DNA of 64,000 nucleotides from Microbacterium sp. (GTDB lineage: Bacteria; Actinomycetota; Actinomycetes; Actinomycetales; Microbacteriaceae), in contig JAFKIL010000001.1 in the NCBI GenBank assembly GCA_017306415.1, positions 310,001 through 374,000 of the forward strand, given 5' to 3'. The notes below the pieces were generated by a model, which was given only the letters and a program-made list of their open reading frames with translations, did not search any database and was not told the DNA's origin. A program made the translations under genes and the position numbers. Below are positions 1 to 9,746 of the stretch, in pieces (within the stretch, counting starts at the first letter, position 1; every line of letters begins with the position of its first letter).

Positions 1-353
1 GTCGAGAACTCCTTCGCGAGCTCGACGGCCTCGTCGATCGCCACCGCGGTCGGCACGTCGTCGTTGTGGAGGATCTCCCACGTGCCGATGCGGAGCACGG
101 CACGGTCCACCGCCGGCATGCGGGCGAGGGACCAGTCCTTGGCGAACGTCGTGATCTGCTCGTCGATCTCGTCCCGGTGGTCGATCACGCCGTCGACGAT
201 GTCCCGCGCGTAGAGCCAGGACGACTCCCGGGCCGGCTCGTTGGCCGCGCGACGCGCTTCGGCCGCGAGGACCGTCGCGAGGTCGTCGCCGCGGACGTCG
301 GCCTGGAAGAGGATGTCCAGCGCGCGTTTGCGCGCCTTGGTGCGTGCGCTCAT
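1..353 (-). CDS. nusB: Transcription antitermination factor NusB (partial)
   Basis: NusB binds boxA RNA with S10 (NusE) in the antitermination complex that supports rRNA transcription. The visible part is the N-terminal 117 codons; the C-terminus lies beyond the left edge. It starts MSARTKARKRALDILFQADV, the typical NusB opening with the arginine-rich RNA-binding helix 1, and later shows the all-helical NusB core (residues near MPAVDRAVLRIGTWEIL, then DVPTAVAIDEAVELAKEFS). It lies 18 nt downstream of efp on the same strand, the usual efp-nusB pairing. ATG at 353 gives the family N-terminus. Identity is clear despite the truncation. Confidence 0.93.
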   Translation of the reverse strand, partial: MSARTKARKRALDILFQADVRGDDLATVLAAEARRAANEPARESSWLYARDIVDGVIDHRDEIDEQITTFAKDWSLARMPAVDRAVLRIGTWEILHNDDVPTAVAIDEAVELAKEFS

Positions 354-371
354 GCCGGGTGGGCGCCCGGC

Positions 372-932
372 TCAGTTCACGCGGCCGAGGTAGTCGCCCG
401 TGCGGGTGTCGACCTTGACCTTCGTGCCGGTCTCGAGGAAGAGCGGGACCTGGATCTCGTAGCCGGTCTCGACGGTCGCGGGCTTGGTGCCCGCGGACGA
501 GCGGTCGCCCTGGAGGCCGGGCTCGGTGTACGTGATCTCGAGGACGACCGACGCGGGCAGGTCGATGTACAGCGGGTTCCCGTTGTTGAGCGCGATCGTG
601 ACCTGCTGGTTCTCGAGGAGGAAGTTGGCCGAGTCGCCCACGGTCGCCGCGGGGATGGTGATCTGGTCGTAATCGGCGGTGTCCATGAACACGTAGCCGT
701 CGCCGTCGTTGTACAGATAGGTGAAGTCGCGTCGGTCGACGTTCTCGATCTCGACCTTGGCCCCCGCGTTGAACGTCCGGTCGACGACCTTGCCCGTGAG
801 GATGTTCTTGAGCTTGGTGCGCACGAACGCACCGCCCTTTCCGGGCTTGACGTGCTGGAACTCCACGACGCCCCAGAGCTGCCCGTCGATGTTGAGGACG
901 ACGCCGTTCTTGATGTCTGCGGTCGATGCCAT
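372..932 (-). CDS. efp: Elongation factor P
   Basis: EF-P, 186 aa, binds the ribosome between the P and E sites and relieves stalling at polyproline. It shows the KOW-like N-terminal domain with the loop PGKGGAFVR, whose lysine tip contacts the peptidyl-transferase centre, followed by two OB domains and a C-terminus ending [11 protein letters not shown]. An in-frame upstream ATG exists at 977, but [20 protein letters not shown] at 932 matches the family start. In Actinobacteria the loop lysine is thought to work without the PoxA or rhamnose modification. It is followed by nusB on the same strand, probably one operon. Confidence 0.96.
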   Translation of the reverse strand: MASTADIKNGVVLNIDGQLWGVVEFQHVKPGKGGAFVRTKLKNILTGKVVDRTFNAGAKVEIENVDRRDFTYLYNDGDGYVFMDTADYDQITIPAATVGDSANFLLENQQVTIALNNGNPLYIDLPASVVLEITYTEPGLQGDRSSAGTKPATVETGYEIQVPLFLETGTKVKVDTRTGDYLGRVN

Positions 933-986
933 GCGTGTACGAGTCCGTTCGTGAGGTTCCCGGGCCGAGCGGCCCAAGGATCGATT

Positions 987-1610
987 CTACGGGATGCGCC
1001 CGTCGGACTCCGGGCGCGGCCGGACGAGCGGCAGGAACACCTCGTCCACGATGGCGACGAGCTCCTCATCGGGGAGGGGCTTGGCTGTCATGAGGAGGTC
1101 GTGACGGAACAGATCGACCGCGACGGAGCGCACGCGGCTGGTCAGCGCGGCGGGATCCGCTTCGCCCCGGGAGACGGCGCGCGCGAGGATCTCGTCCATG
1201 GTCCTCCCCGCGCGCTCTCCGAATGCCTGCTGCCGGACATCCGCGAAGGTCCGTCCGGAGTCGGCGTAGTACGCGCCCATGAACACGCTCAGCAGCGGCG
1301 CGATCGTGCTGCGTTCGACGTTGGATCGCCGCAGGAGGATGAGCATGTCCTCACGCAGGTCCCCGGTGTCGGGCACCTCGGTCCTGCCCTGGTTCAGACC
1401 GTGGGCGAGCGTCGCCTCGAGCAGCGACTCGCGATCGGGCCATCGTCGGTAGATCACCGAGCGACTCGTCCCCGCCCGATCCGCCACGGCGTCGATCGTG
1501 AACGCCGGATATCCGCCCTCGAGGACCTGCTCCCATGCAGCCGCCAGTATCGCCGCCTCGAGTTCCTCTCCTCTTCGGCGCCGAGGTCGCGGGTCCGGCT
1601 CAAGATTCAT
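987..1610 (-). CDS. TetR-family transcriptional regulator
   Basis: 207 aa. The N-terminal TetR DNA-binding domain is at about residues 14-62 (ILAAAWEQVLEGG, FTIDAVADRAGTSRSVIYRR, WPDRESLLEATL), with the helix-turn-helix in AVADRAGTSRSVIYRRW. The rest is a variable helical ligand domain. It is divergent from the DHA2 exporter at 1681, and the 70-bp gap contains several GTAT/ATAC inverted half-sites. The arrangement of local repressor plus efflux pump suggests it represses both itself and the exporter and is released by a drug-like ligand. The ligand cannot be told from sequence. Confidence 0.88.
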   Translation of the reverse strand: MNLEPDPRPRRRRGEELEAAILAAAWEQVLEGGYPAFTIDAVADRAGTSRSVIYRRWPDRESLLEATLAHGLNQGRTEVPDTGDLREDMLILLRRSNVERSTIAPLLSVFMGAYYADSGRTFADVRQQAFGERAGRTMDEILARAVSRGEADPAALTSRVRSVAVDLFRHDLLMTAKPLPDEELVAIVDEVFLPLVRPRPESDGRIP

Positions 1611-1612
1611 TT

Positions 1613-1664
1613 GTGTATCTTATCGCGCCGACATACACTGCGCATTAGATACACGTCCGTATCT
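1613..1664. promoter_or_regulatory. Probable TetR operator and divergent promoter
   Basis: The gap between the TetR gene and the exporter holds GTGTATCT (1613-1620) exactly inverted as AGATACAC (1647-1654), an inner ATACAC (1633-1638), and AGATAC-N6-GTATCT (1647-1664). A plus-strand promoter TTGTGT (1611-1616), 17-bp spacer, TACACT (1634-1639) overlaps these half-sites, so bound repressor would block it. The exporter has a strong ribosome site AAGGAGG at 1666-1672, 8 nt before its ATG. The repeats are seen directly; that the adjacent TetR protein binds them is inference. Confidence 0.6.
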
Positions 1665-1680
1665 TAAGGAGGAATCCCCC

Positions 1681-3144
1681 ATGGCCGAGGCATCGACTCC
1701 CCGCATTCCCCGCCAGGCGGTCGTCACCGCACTCGTGCTGGTGGTGGGCGGCCTCGCCGTCATCTTCGACAGCACGATCATGAGCATCGCGCTCAAGACG
1801 CTCGCCCTCGACCTGCACGTGCCGGTCGGCACGATCCAATGGGTCACCACCGCGTATCTCCTCGCGCTCGGCGTCGCGATCCCGATCGTGGGGTGGGCTC
1901 AGGCGCGGCTGGGCGGCAAAAAACTGTGGATGATCGCACTGACGGTGTTCCTCGTCGCGTCCGTCCTCTGCAGTCTCGCGTGGGACGCACCGAGCCTCAT
2001 CCTCTTCCGCGTCCTCCAGGGATTCGGCGGCGGCCTCATGATGCCGCTGATGGCGACGCTTGCGATCCAGCAGGTGCCCGGCGGCGCAGGACTCGGCCGG
2101 CTCATGGCCATGGTCAGCCTGCCCGCCGCTCTGGGGCCGATCCTCGGGCCCACGATCGGCGGGCTCATCCTGAACTTCCTCGACTGGCGATGGATCTTCT
2201 GGGTGAACGTCCCGTTCTGCCTGGTGGGACTCCTGCTCGCGTGGCGGTTCGTGCCGGCCGACGGGCCGCGCGGCCGGCCCGTGCTCGACGTGGTGGGTCT
2301 CGTGCTCGTTGCACCCGCGCTGGTCGGCGTCCTTTTCGGCCTCTCCAACGTGAGCAAGGACGGTGCCTTCTCCCGGGCGGACGTCTGGCTCCCGCTCGTG
2401 GGCGGCGCCCTCCTCCTCGGCGCCTTCGTCGTCAGCCAGGTGCGCCGGCCGCGGGTCGCCCTGATCGACGTCGGGCTGCTGCGCCGACGGTCCGTGGCCT
2501 CATCGAGCGCGGTCATGTTCCTCTCCGGCGCATCGCTCTACGGCGGCATGCTCCTGCTCCCGCTCTTCTTCCAGGTCGTCCACGGGAAGGATGCGCTGGC
2601 CGCCGCGCTCCTCCTGATCCCCCAGGGTGTGGGTGCGCTGCTCAGTCGCACCCTCGCGGGCCGGCTCACGGACGCCGTCGGAGCCCGGGTGGTCGCGATC
2701 GCCGGGTTCGTCGTGATGGGCGCGGCGACGATCCCGTTCGCGCTCGCCGGCGCCGGCACCGACGAGTGGTGGCTCGCGGGCGTGCTCGTGGTCCGCGGGT
2801 TCGGAATGGGTGCGGTGATGATCCCGGTGATGGCGGTCGCCTTCGTCGGACTGGAGCGCGACGCGGTCCCGCACGCGAGCATCATCACGCGCTTGGCGCA
2901 GCAGATCGGCGGCGCGTTCGGCACGGCCGTGCTCGCCGTGATCCTCGAGAGCGCCACGGGGTCGGCCCGTTCGATCGCCGAACTCGCGCACGGCTTCGAC
3001 GTCGCCTTCTGGTGGGCCGTGGGCTTCACCGTCCTCGCGATCGCCGTGTGCGTGGCACTGCCTGCCAGACCGGCAGCGGTCAGCGCTGAGGAGCCTGCGC
3101 CGCGTGCGCCCGAACCGAGTGGAGACGAGCTCACGGCGCCGTAG
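1681..3144 (+). CDS. DHA2-family MFS drug exporter
   Basis: 487 aa integral membrane protein of the 14-helix DHA2 drug:H+ antiporter family. It has about 14 hydrophobic segments, an early acidic residue in helix 1 (GLAVIFDSTIMSIAL), the family signature WVTTAYLLALGVAIPIVGW, the loop 2-3 motif ARLGGKKLW, and a motif C-like segment around GPILGPTIGGLIL. The ATG at 1681 follows an excellent ribosome site; an in-frame upstream start would run into the operator. It is divergent from a TetR regulator, which fits inducible multidrug efflux. Substrate is unknown. Its last 14 nt overlap the end of the convergent lipoprotein gene. Confidence 0.9.
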   Translation: MAEASTPRIPRQAVVTALVLVVGGLAVIFDSTIMSIALKTLALDLHVPVGTIQWVTTAYLLALGVAIPIVGWAQARLGGKKLWMIALTVFLVASVLCSLAWDAPSLILFRVLQGFGGGLMMPLMATLAIQQVPGGAGLGRLMAMVSLPAALGPILGPTIGGLILNFLDWRWIFWVNVPFCLVGLLLAWRFVPADGPRGRPVLDVVGLVLVAPALVGVLFGLSNVSKDGAFSRADVWLPLVGGALLLGAFVVSQVRRPRVALIDVGLLRRRSVASSSAVMFLSGASLYGGMLLLPLFFQVVHGKDALAAALLLIPQGVGALLSRTLAGRLTDAVGARVVAIAGFVVMGAATIPFALAGAGTDEWWLAGVLVVRGFGMGAVMIPVMAVAFVGLERDAVPHASIITRLAQQIGGAFGTAVLAVILESATGSARSIAELAHGFDVAFWWAVGFTVLAIAVCVALPARPAAVSAEEPAPRAPEPSGDELTAP

Positions 3145-3982
3145 CGGCGGTCAGCTCCGTCGTGCGGAAGTAGACCTGGAGATACGGCGGGTTCTGCGTC
3201 CCATAGATGCGGTCGAAGGCCACGTTGTCGTGCGGGGCGACGATGTCACCGTCCACGCCCCCGCGACCCGGCTCGATCACGACGCCCTTCGGGCAGAAGT
3301 AGATCGTGAAACCGCCGCCGGGCTGGTCGGGGATCGCGGCGGTGACGTAGCACGGCGGGCCGAATCCGTCGGTCCGTGGCGGGTCCAGGTTGGCCGCAGG
3401 CGCGTCATCGCCGAAGGCGACGCGCCCCGACGCGATCGTGAGACAGGTGGTCGGCTTGGCGGCTTCGCACCACGTGCCGGCGATCGCGTCGAACGGCGGC
3501 ATGTCCGCGCCGCCCACGGCACGGATCAGGGTGATGGCGAAGTCGCACGCGTATCCGTTCGTGCCGCCGGGATGCACGCCGCCCGCCGTCGCTGTCCCGT
3601 GCACGACCCCCTCGGCGTCGAGCGTGGCCGTCACGTCCAGCGCGTCCTTCGTCGGGGACGATCGCGCGAGGTGGATGGTGACCGCCTCCCCCGCGAGCGT
3701 CGCGGGCCCCGTCAGCGCCGGCGCATCCGCGGCGGCCCCGGCGATCGACGGCGTGGTCGATGCGGTGCCGCTCTCGATGTGCACGATCCGCTGGGCGATG
3801 CCGATGCAGGGGGACGCGGAGTCGGCCACCTGGGCGATCCAGTCGCCGTCCAGTGTCGCCGCCGGCGTCGGCGACGCCGGCGAGGTCGCGCTCTTCGTCG
3901 GCGACGTGCCGCCACCGCTCGCACACGCCGTGAGGATCACCGCGCATACGACGACGGCCAGACCCCCCAGAGATCGGCCCAT
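3131..3982 (-). CDS. Putative lipoprotein, unknown function
   Basis: 283 aa. The chosen start gives MGRSLGGLAVVVCAVILTAC, a signal sequence with lipobox LTAC at about residues 17-20, so the protein is probably lipid-anchored on the outer face of the membrane. A Ser/Thr/Pro/Ala-rich linker (about residues 21-45) is followed by a domain with several cysteines (SASPCIG, NGYACDF, GTWCEA, TTCLTI, GPPCYV, IYFCPKG) that may form disulfides outside the cell. I do not recognise the domain. An ATG at 4018 is possible but would bury the signal sequence. It is convergent with the MFS gene. Confidence 0.72.
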   Translation of the reverse strand: MGRSLGGLAVVVCAVILTACASGGGTSPTKSATSPASPTPAATLDGDWIAQVADSASPCIGIAQRIVHIESGTASTTPSIAGAAADAPALTGPATLAGEAVTIHLARSSPTKDALDVTATLDAEGVVHGTATAGGVHPGGTNGYACDFAITLIRAVGGADMPPFDAIAGTWCEAAKPTTCLTIASGRVAFGDDAPAANLDPPRTDGFGPPCYVTAAIPDQPGGGFTIYFCPKGVVIEPGRGGVDGDIVAPHDNVAFDRIYGTQNPPYLQVYFRTTELTAATAP

Positions 3983-4072
3983 GGCGCACAGAGTACGACC
4001 GTGGCACGACGGCGTCAATCAGGACATCGGCAGGGGCCGTCGGCGATGTTCGCTCTGAGCGAACCGGGGGGC

Positions 4073-4531
4073 TCAGCCGTCCGCCAGACCCGTGATGACG
4101 TCGATGATCCGCGTGACCGCGGTCGCATATCCCGCCACGCCCTCGCCCACGACGTGTACAGCGGCGATGTCGGCGACATAGGAGAGCTGGCGGAAGGCCT
4201 CCCTGGTGCGCACATCCGAGATGTGCACCTCGGCGACCGGGAGCGCGACGCCCGACAACGCGTCCCGCAGGACGACCGAGGTGTGGGTGAGGCCGCCGGG
4301 GTTGATCACGATCCCCGCGCAGTCGAGCCGCGCATCGTGAATGGCGTCGATGAGCACGCCCTCGTGATTGCTCTGGACGGCGCGCACGTCGAAGCCTCGC
4401 GCGGACGCGGCATCCCTCGTGATCCTCTCGACGTCGGCGAGAGTGCTCGTCCCGTAGATCTCGGGTTCGCGGACGCCGAGCAGATTGAGGTTCGGGCCGT
4501 TCACCAGCAGCAGTCGCCGCGGCACGCTCAT
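4073..4531 (-). CDS. aroQ: 3-dehydroquinate dehydratase, type II
   Basis: 152 aa. Dehydrates 3-dehydroquinate to 3-dehydroshikimate in the shikimate pathway. Family motifs are intact: [13 protein letters not shown] and REPEIYG at the N-terminus with the catalytic Tyr, the [11 protein letters not shown] segment with the substrate-binding Asn, and [14 protein letters not shown] with the catalytic His. The length is normal for the dodecameric type II enzyme. The start ATG overlaps the aroB stop as ATGA (4528-4531), so it is translationally coupled and is the last gene of the aro run. Confidence 0.96.
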   Translation of the reverse strand: MSVPRRLLLVNGPNLNLLGVREPEIYGTSTLADVERITRDAASARGFDVRAVQSNHEGVLIDAIHDARLDCAGIVINPGGLTHTSVVLRDALSGVALPVAEVHISDVRTREAFRQLSYVADIAAVHVVGEGVAGYATAVTRIIDVITGLADG

Positions 4532-5604
4532 CGCCCCACCTCCTGGTACGCGGCGAACAGAAGGGATTCGTCGGGAGCCTGCAGAACAGTGGGGCGCGCG
4601 ACGTCGTCGAGCACGATGAAGCGCAGCATCCCCCCGCGGCTCTTCTTGTCGCGCTGCATGGCGGCCAGCAGCTGCGGCCACGCCCCCGCCCGGTACTCCG
4701 TCGGGAGGCCGAGCATCGTGAAGATGTCGCGATGGCGCTGCACCACGTCATCCGAGAGGCGGCCTGCCAGCCGCGAAAGCTCGGCGGCGAAGACCATCCC
4801 CACCGAGATCGCGGCGCCGTGCCGCCAGCGGTAGCGCTCGGAATGCTCGATCGCGTGGCCCAGGGTGTGCCCGTAGTTGAGCACCTCGCGCAGCCCCGCC
4901 TCGCGGAGGTCCTCGCCGACGACGCGCGCCTTCATCTCGATCGCCAACTCGATGCAACGGCGGAACGCGGGCGTGACCGGGTCGACGGCCGCCTCCGGGT
5001 CCGCTTCGATGATGTCCAGGATCTCGGGGTACCAGATGAACCCCGCCTTCACGACCTCGGCGAATCCGGCAACCCGCTCGTTCGGCGAGAGGGTGTCGAG
5101 CAGATCGAGGTCGCACACGACGGCGCGGGGCGGCCAGAACGCGCCGACGAGGTTCTTCCCCTCGGCCGTGTTGACGCCGGTCTTGCCGCCGACCGCCGCG
5201 TCCACCATGCCCAGAACGGTGGTGGGCACCTGGACGAGCTCGACACCGCGCAGCCATGTCGCGGCCACGAACCCGGCGAGGTCGGTCACCGCTCCCCCGC
5301 CGAAGCCGACGACGGCATCGGTCCGGGTGAAGTCCGCCTGCCCCATCACCTGCCAGCAGAACGCCGCCACCTCGATCCGCTTCCCCTGCTCGGCGTCGGG
5401 GATCTCGGCGAGGAGCACCTCACGGTCGCCCCCGAGCGACGCACGCAGCGACTCCGCCTGCTGTGCGAGCGTGGGCGGGTGCACGACGAGGATCTTGCGC
5501 GCCGCGGGCGGCAGCACGGCACCGAGGCCCGACAGGATGCCGCGGCCGACGGTGATGTCGTAGGGACGATCGCCCGCCACGGAGATGGTGGTGGTCTCGG
5601 TCAT
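4528..5604 (-). CDS. aroB: 3-dehydroquinate synthase
   Basis: 358 aa. Converts DAHP to 3-dehydroquinate using NAD+ and a divalent metal. It shows the nucleotide-binding segment [21 protein letters not shown], the substrate/metal region [31 protein letters not shown] with metal-binding His, and HGAAISVGM. The start is [19 protein letters not shown] at 5604, overlapping the aroK stop by ATGA. It sits between aroK and aroQ in the coupled shikimate cluster. Confidence 0.97.
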   Translation of the reverse strand: MTETTTISVAGDRPYDITVGRGILSGLGAVLPPAARKILVVHPPTLAQQAESLRASLGGDREVLLAEIPDAEQGKRIEVAAFCWQVMGQADFTRTDAVVGFGGGAVTDLAGFVAATWLRGVELVQVPTTVLGMVDAAVGGKTGVNTAEGKNLVGAFWPPRAVVCDLDLLDTLSPNERVAGFAEVVKAGFIWYPEILDIIEADPEAAVDPVTPAFRRCIELAIEMKARVVGEDLREAGLREVLNYGHTLGHAIEHSERYRWRHGAAISVGMVFAAELSRLAGRLSDDVVQRHRDIFTMLGLPTEYRAGAWPQLLAAMQRDKKSRGGMLRFIVLDDVARPTVLQAPDESLLFAAYQEVGR

Positions 5605-6203
5605 GCGTCGCCTCCGGAGTGCGTGCGGTCGTCGTCCGCGGCGTCGAGCGCGCTCGCCTCGGTGTCGCGCACCCAGGACGCGATCCGCTCGACGATGTGC
5701 TGGATGTGGCCGGACGACGTGTCGAACCGGACGTCGGCGGTCTGCTCGTAGAGATCGCGCCGCGCGTCCATCACCGCGTTCCACCGGCTCATCGCGTCAT
5801 CCCCCTGCAGCAGCGGTCGCGTCGAGTCATGGATCCGTCCGGCGACGGTGCGCTGGTCGACCGTGAGGAGGACGACGCGGTGAGCGAGGAGGTCCGCGCG
5901 CGTGCGGGGGTCCAGGATGGCGCCCCCGCCGAGCGCCACGATCCCGCCGCGGCGCAGCCCTGCCACGACCGCCTCCCGCTCGAGGGCGCGGAAGTGCGCC
6001 TCACCCGCGGACGCGAAGATGTCGGCGATGGGGCCGTGGTCGCGCACGACGGCGATGTCGGTGTCGAAGAACGTTGTGCCCAGCACTCGCGCGAGCTTGC
6101 GTCCGACGCTGGTCTTGCCGGCACCCATCGGGCCGATCAGCACGACAGCGCTCCCGCGGGTCGTCTCGCCGGGCGGTGTCGCGTCCACGGTCGCAGACGT
6201 CAT
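5601..6203 (-). CDS. aroK: Shikimate kinase
   Basis: 200 aa. Phosphorylates shikimate at the 3-hydroxyl with ATP. The Walker A is [15 protein letters not shown], followed by the substrate Asp in FFDTDIAVV and the GGG substrate motif in [11 protein letters not shown]. The C-terminus is longer than the minimal kinase (about 170 aa), with a charged tail. ATG at 6203 overlaps the aroC stop (ATGA), and its own stop overlaps the aroB start the same way. Confidence 0.95.
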   Translation of the reverse strand: MTSATVDATPPGETTRGSAVVLIGPMGAGKTSVGRKLARVLGTTFFDTDIAVVRDHGPIADIFASAGEAHFRALEREAVVAGLRRGGIVALGGGAILDPRTRADLLAHRVVLLTVDQRTVAGRIHDSTRPLLQGDDAMSRWNAVMDARRDLYEQTADVRFDTSSGHIQHIVERIASWVRDTEASALDAADDDRTHSGGDA

Positions 6204-7417
6204 GCCTCGAGGAGCGCCGGATCGCTCAGCGCCGCCGTCCGCAACGCGGCCGGGATGGCCGCCAGGTATGCCTCGAGGTTGCGACGTGTCTCGCCGACGC
6301 TGTCTCCGCCGAACTTCTCCAGGACCGCCTCGGAGAGCACGATCGCCACCATCGCCTCGGCGACCACGCCGGCGGCGGGGACGGCGCAGACATCGGATCG
6401 CTGGTGGTGCGCCGACGCGGTGTCTCCGGTGGCGACGTCGACGGTCCGCAGGGCGTGCGGCACGGTCGCGATCGGCTTCATGCCGGCGCGCACGCGGAGC
6501 AGGGTGCCGGTCGACATGCCGCCCTCGGTGCCGCCCGCGCGGTCGCTCGCGCGCGCGATGCCGTCCGCGGTCGAGAAGAGCTCGTCGTGCGCCTCCGATC
6601 CGCGGCGCCGCGTGGTCGCGAAGCCATCGCCGACCTCGACGCCCTTGATGGCCTGGATGCTCATGAGCGCTTGGGCGAGGCGTCCGTCGAGCCGGCGATC
6701 CCACTGCACGTGCGAGCCGAGCCCCGGAGGGACGCCGTACGCCAGCACCTCGACGACGCCGCCGAGCGTGTCGCCGTCCTTACGCGCGTCGTCGACCTCT
6801 GCCACCATCCGCGCCGAGGTCGCGGTGTCGAAGCACCGCAGCGGATCGGCGTCCAGCGCGTCCACGTCGTCGGGCGTGGGGAGGGCCGCGCTCGCCGGTG
6901 CCTCGACCGGGCCGATCGCGGTCGTGTGGCTCACGAGTCGGATGCCGAGCTCGCCGAGGAACGATCGAGCGATCGCGCCCAGCGCGACGCGGGCCGCCGT
7001 CTCACGGGCGCTGGCGCGCTCGAGGATCGGGCGCGCCTCGTCGAAGTCGTACTTCTGCATGCCCACCAGGTCGGCGTGCCCGGGGCGCGGGCGGGTCAGG
7101 GCCGCGCCGCGACCGCGCGAGCGGTCGGTCAGCTCGACGGGATCGGGACTCATCACCTCGACCCATTTGGGCCACTCGGTGTTGCCGATCCGCAGGGCGA
7201 TGGGGCTTCCGAGGCTCAGCCCGTGGCGCACGCCGGCGGAGATCGTGAGCTCGTCCTCCTCGAACTTCATCCGCGACCCGCGCCCATATCCGAGCTTGCG
7301 ACGCGCGAGATCGGCCTGGATCGCCGCGCGGGACACGGGGACGCCCGCCGGCAGTCCCTCCATCAGGGCGACCAGTTCGGGGCCGTGGGATTCGCCGGCC
7401 GTGAGCACGCGGAGCAT
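6200..7417 (-). CDS. aroC: Chorismate synthase
   Basis: 405 aa. Converts 5-enolpyruvylshikimate-3-phosphate to chorismate with reduced FMN. It has the N-terminal signature [30 protein letters not shown], and the FMN/phosphate-binding segments [36 protein letters not shown] and the C-terminal [19 protein letters not shown]. In-frame codons upstream of ATG 7417 are not family-like. It is 4 nt downstream of aroE and overlaps aroK by ATGA. Confidence 0.97.
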   Translation of the reverse strand: MLRVLTAGESHGPELVALMEGLPAGVPVSRAAIQADLARRKLGYGRGSRMKFEEDELTISAGVRHGLSLGSPIALRIGNTEWPKWVEVMSPDPVELTDRSRGRGAALTRPRPGHADLVGMQKYDFDEARPILERASARETAARVALGAIARSFLGELGIRLVSHTTAIGPVEAPASAALPTPDDVDALDADPLRCFDTATSARMVAEVDDARKDGDTLGGVVEVLAYGVPPGLGSHVQWDRRLDGRLAQALMSIQAIKGVEVGDGFATTRRRGSEAHDELFSTADGIARASDRAGGTEGGMSTGTLLRVRAGMKPIATVPHALRTVDVATGDTASAHHQRSDVCAVPAAGVVAEAMVAIVLSEAVLEKFGGDSVGETRRNLEAYLAAIPAALRTAALSDPALLEA

Positions 7418-7421
7418 GGTC

Positions 7422-8285
7422 CTAGTCTCCCATGTCGCTGTGCGCGTGATCGTCCGCGATGACCGCGCGCATCGCCGCCAGGACGGCGTCTTCCTCAGCG
7501 AGCGGGAGTTCCGCATCGCCGGAGACGAACACGCGCACCTGCAGGAGAGCCTGATGGAGAAGCATCCCGATCCCCGGGATCGCGCGACCCCCGGCCCGCT
7601 CCCACCCTCGCGCGAGCGCGGTCGGCCAGTGGCCGTACACGACGTCGTAGAGCGTGCCCCCCGCGGCGGCGAGGGCGTCCGCGGCCGCAGCGGACACGGC
7701 GGCGCCTCCGGGCAGTGCGGCGATCGTGAGCGGGACCTCTTCGTGGACGGACGCGTCGAGCGGCGCGACGGTCACCTGAGCTCCGAGTCGGTCGCCCAGC
7801 GTGCGCAGCGGTGCGACCGCTTCCGGACGGCGGGCGACGATGTCGATGTCGCGCACGCCGAGCGCCGACAGCGACACGAGCGCCGACGTGGCGGTGGCGC
7901 CCGCGCCGACGAGGCGCGCGGCGGTGATGTCGCCCACACCGTGTTCCCGCAGATCTCGGACGAGTCCGCCGACGTCGGTGTTGACGCCGAGCAGCGCGTC
8001 GCCGGCGATGCGGAGCGTGTTGACCGCCCCGGTCGCCTCCGCCCACGGGTCTCGGGAGGTCGCCGCCGCGTATGCCGCCCCCTTCAAGGGCATCGTGAGC
8101 GAGAGCCCGCGGAACTCCGGACCGAGCTCCGCGAGAGCCCGCGGAAAGCCCACCTCGTCGACGCGACGCCGACCGTAGCTCCAGTCGAGCCCGAGGACGC
8201 GGTAGGCGGCGGCGTGGAGCTCCGGCGACCGGCTGTGCGAGATCGGGTCGCCCCACACCTCCAGCCGGATGCCGGTCGTCAGCAT
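7422..8285 (-). CDS. aroE: Shikimate dehydrogenase
   Basis: 287 aa. NADP(H)-dependent reduction of 3-dehydroshikimate to shikimate. Substrate site [17 protein letters not shown] (Ser-x-Ser), catalytic Lys in [18 protein letters not shown], catalytic Asp in [15 protein letters not shown], and a degenerate dinucleotide loop [14 protein letters not shown]. The ATG at 8285 lies inside the mltG stop region, a 7-nt overlap. Some homologues in this family are quinate/shikimate paralogues; the aro context supports the biosynthetic enzyme. Confidence 0.9.
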   Translation of the reverse strand: MLTTGIRLEVWGDPISHSRSPELHAAAYRVLGLDWSYGRRRVDEVGFPRALAELGPEFRGLSLTMPLKGAAYAAATSRDPWAEATGAVNTLRIAGDALLGVNTDVGGLVRDLREHGVGDITAARLVGAGATATSALVSLSALGVRDIDIVARRPEAVAPLRTLGDRLGAQVTVAPLDASVHEEVPLTIAALPGGAAVSAAAADALAAAGGTLYDVVYGHWPTALARGWERAGGRAIPGIGMLLHQALLQVRVFVSGDAELPLAEEDAVLAAMRAVIADDHAHSDMGD

Positions 8286-9745
8286 CCGGAGTCCGGATGC
8301 CCCTGGCACCACTGCTGCCACTGCTGGACAGCCTTCTCGTGCTCTGCGTACGTCGTCGAGAAGACGGTCTCGCCGGTGTCGAGGTTCACGGTGACGAAGT
8401 ACAGCCACGAACCGTCCGCCGGGTGGACGGCGGCGTCGATGGCCTGGTCGCCGGGGCTCGCGATCGGTCCCTGCGGGAGACCCGTGATCACGTAGGTGTT
8501 CCAGCCGTTCTGATCCTTCAGGGCCGCGGCGGAGGAGCTGACGGTCCCGTCGTGCATCTCGCCGTACCCGTACTGGGCGGTGGAATCCATCTGGAGCTTC
8601 ATGCCCTGGTCGAGCCGGTTCTGGATGACGCGTGAGACCTTGAAGAAGTCCGCCTCTTCGCGCGCTTCCCGCTGGATGATCGATGCGATCGTCAGCACAC
8701 GCTGACGGTCCGCGACGGCGACCTTCTGGGCGTCGAGCGACTTCACGGTCCTGTCGACGAGCGTCTTGATCACCTGCGTCGCCGTGACTCCGGGGTCGAA
8801 GGTGTACATCGCGGGGAAGAGCCAGCCTTCGAGGCTCTTCGCCGGGACCCCGTACGCGGAGGGGTCCTTGACCGCGGCCTGCAGGTCGGCGATCGGCATC
8901 TTCAGGGAGTCGGACAGGGTCTTCACGATCTGCTGCTCGGTGAGTCCCTCGCGCAGCAGCGCCGAGTTCTCGAGCTTGTTCTTCGGGTCCTGCAGTGCCG
9001 CCAGGGCGGCGGTGGCCGTCATCTCCTTCTGCAGCTTGTACACGCCCGGGTAGAAGGTCGGGTTCTGGCCGGTCTTCACGAGCATGTCGTAGAACGCGGC
9101 GGGGGTCTTCGTCACCCCGGCGGCGGCCAGGGAGTTGGAGATCGTGGACCCGTTGTCTCCGGACGCGATCGTCACGAGCGCTTCGCCGTGCGCCTTGCCC
9201 GCCTCGTAGTCCTTGGGCGGCTCCCAGCCCATGAAGGCGCGGATCCGGTCCTGGTAGGTGTTCCAGGTCCAGACGCCGCCCGCGGCGATGCCGCCGAGGA
9301 TGATCACGACGATCCCGAAGGCGATCCACCCGCGCCGTCGCCGGCGTCGACGGTCCGTCGGAGGAGGCGGCTGGCCGATCGCCTCGGTCGTGACGCTCCC
9401 CGTGAAGAGGTCCTGCAGGGATGCCGCCTGCGTCGCGGGTGCCGGACGCGCGGCCGATTCCCCGGGGAGTCCCGAGGGACGCGGCGGGATCGATGCCGCG
9501 ACGGGCAGCGCATCGACGGTCGGCTGAGGCACATGCGGGTCGGTGGCAGGTCGCTGCCCGCCCGGTGTGACGGGCTGCTCGCCCGTGCTCTGCGCCGCAA
9601 GCCGGGCTGCACGACGGGAGCTCGGAGCCGCCGGGTCGCCCTCCGAGCGCGCGGCGTCTGGGGAGGGAGGGGCGGAGGAACGCTGCCGGGGGTCGGGCAG
9701 TTTGCCGAAGAGCTCGGCGAACTGATCCTCGGACGAATCGGGCAT
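8279..9745 (-). CDS. mltG: Endolytic murein transglycosylase MltG
   Basis: 488 aa. Membrane-anchored lytic transglycosylase that cuts nascent glycan strands and may set their length. A long Pro/Ala-rich cytoplasmic tail (residues 1-138) ends in an arginine cluster before the single membrane helix at about 139-161 (GWIAFGIVVIILGGIAAGG). A LysM-like region and the YceG domain follow, with the catalytic Glu in LTIASIIQREAREEADF and the typical DSTAQYGYG segment. The cytoplasmic extension is common in Actinobacteria and may be a regulatory or scaffold region. Lies between ruvX and aroE in one minus-strand run. Confidence 0.94.
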   Translation of the reverse strand: MPDSSEDQFAELFGKLPDPRQRSSAPPSPDAARSEGDPAAPSSRRAARLAAQSTGEQPVTPGGQRPATDPHVPQPTVDALPVAASIPPRPSGLPGESAARPAPATQAASLQDLFTGSVTTEAIGQPPPPTDRRRRRRRGWIAFGIVVIILGGIAAGGVWTWNTYQDRIRAFMGWEPPKDYEAGKAHGEALVTIASGDNGSTISNSLAAAGVTKTPAAFYDMLVKTGQNPTFYPGVYKLQKEMTATAALAALQDPKNKLENSALLREGLTEQQIVKTLSDSLKMPIADLQAAVKDPSAYGVPAKSLEGWLFPAMYTFDPGVTATQVIKTLVDRTVKSLDAQKVAVADRQRVLTIASIIQREAREEADFFKVSRVIQNRLDQGMKLQMDSTAQYGYGEMHDGTVSSSAAALKDQNGWNTYVITGLPQGPIASPGDQAIDAAVHPADGSWLYFVTVNLDTGETVFSTTYAEHEKAVQQWQQWCQGHPDSGC

Positions 9746-9746
9746 G

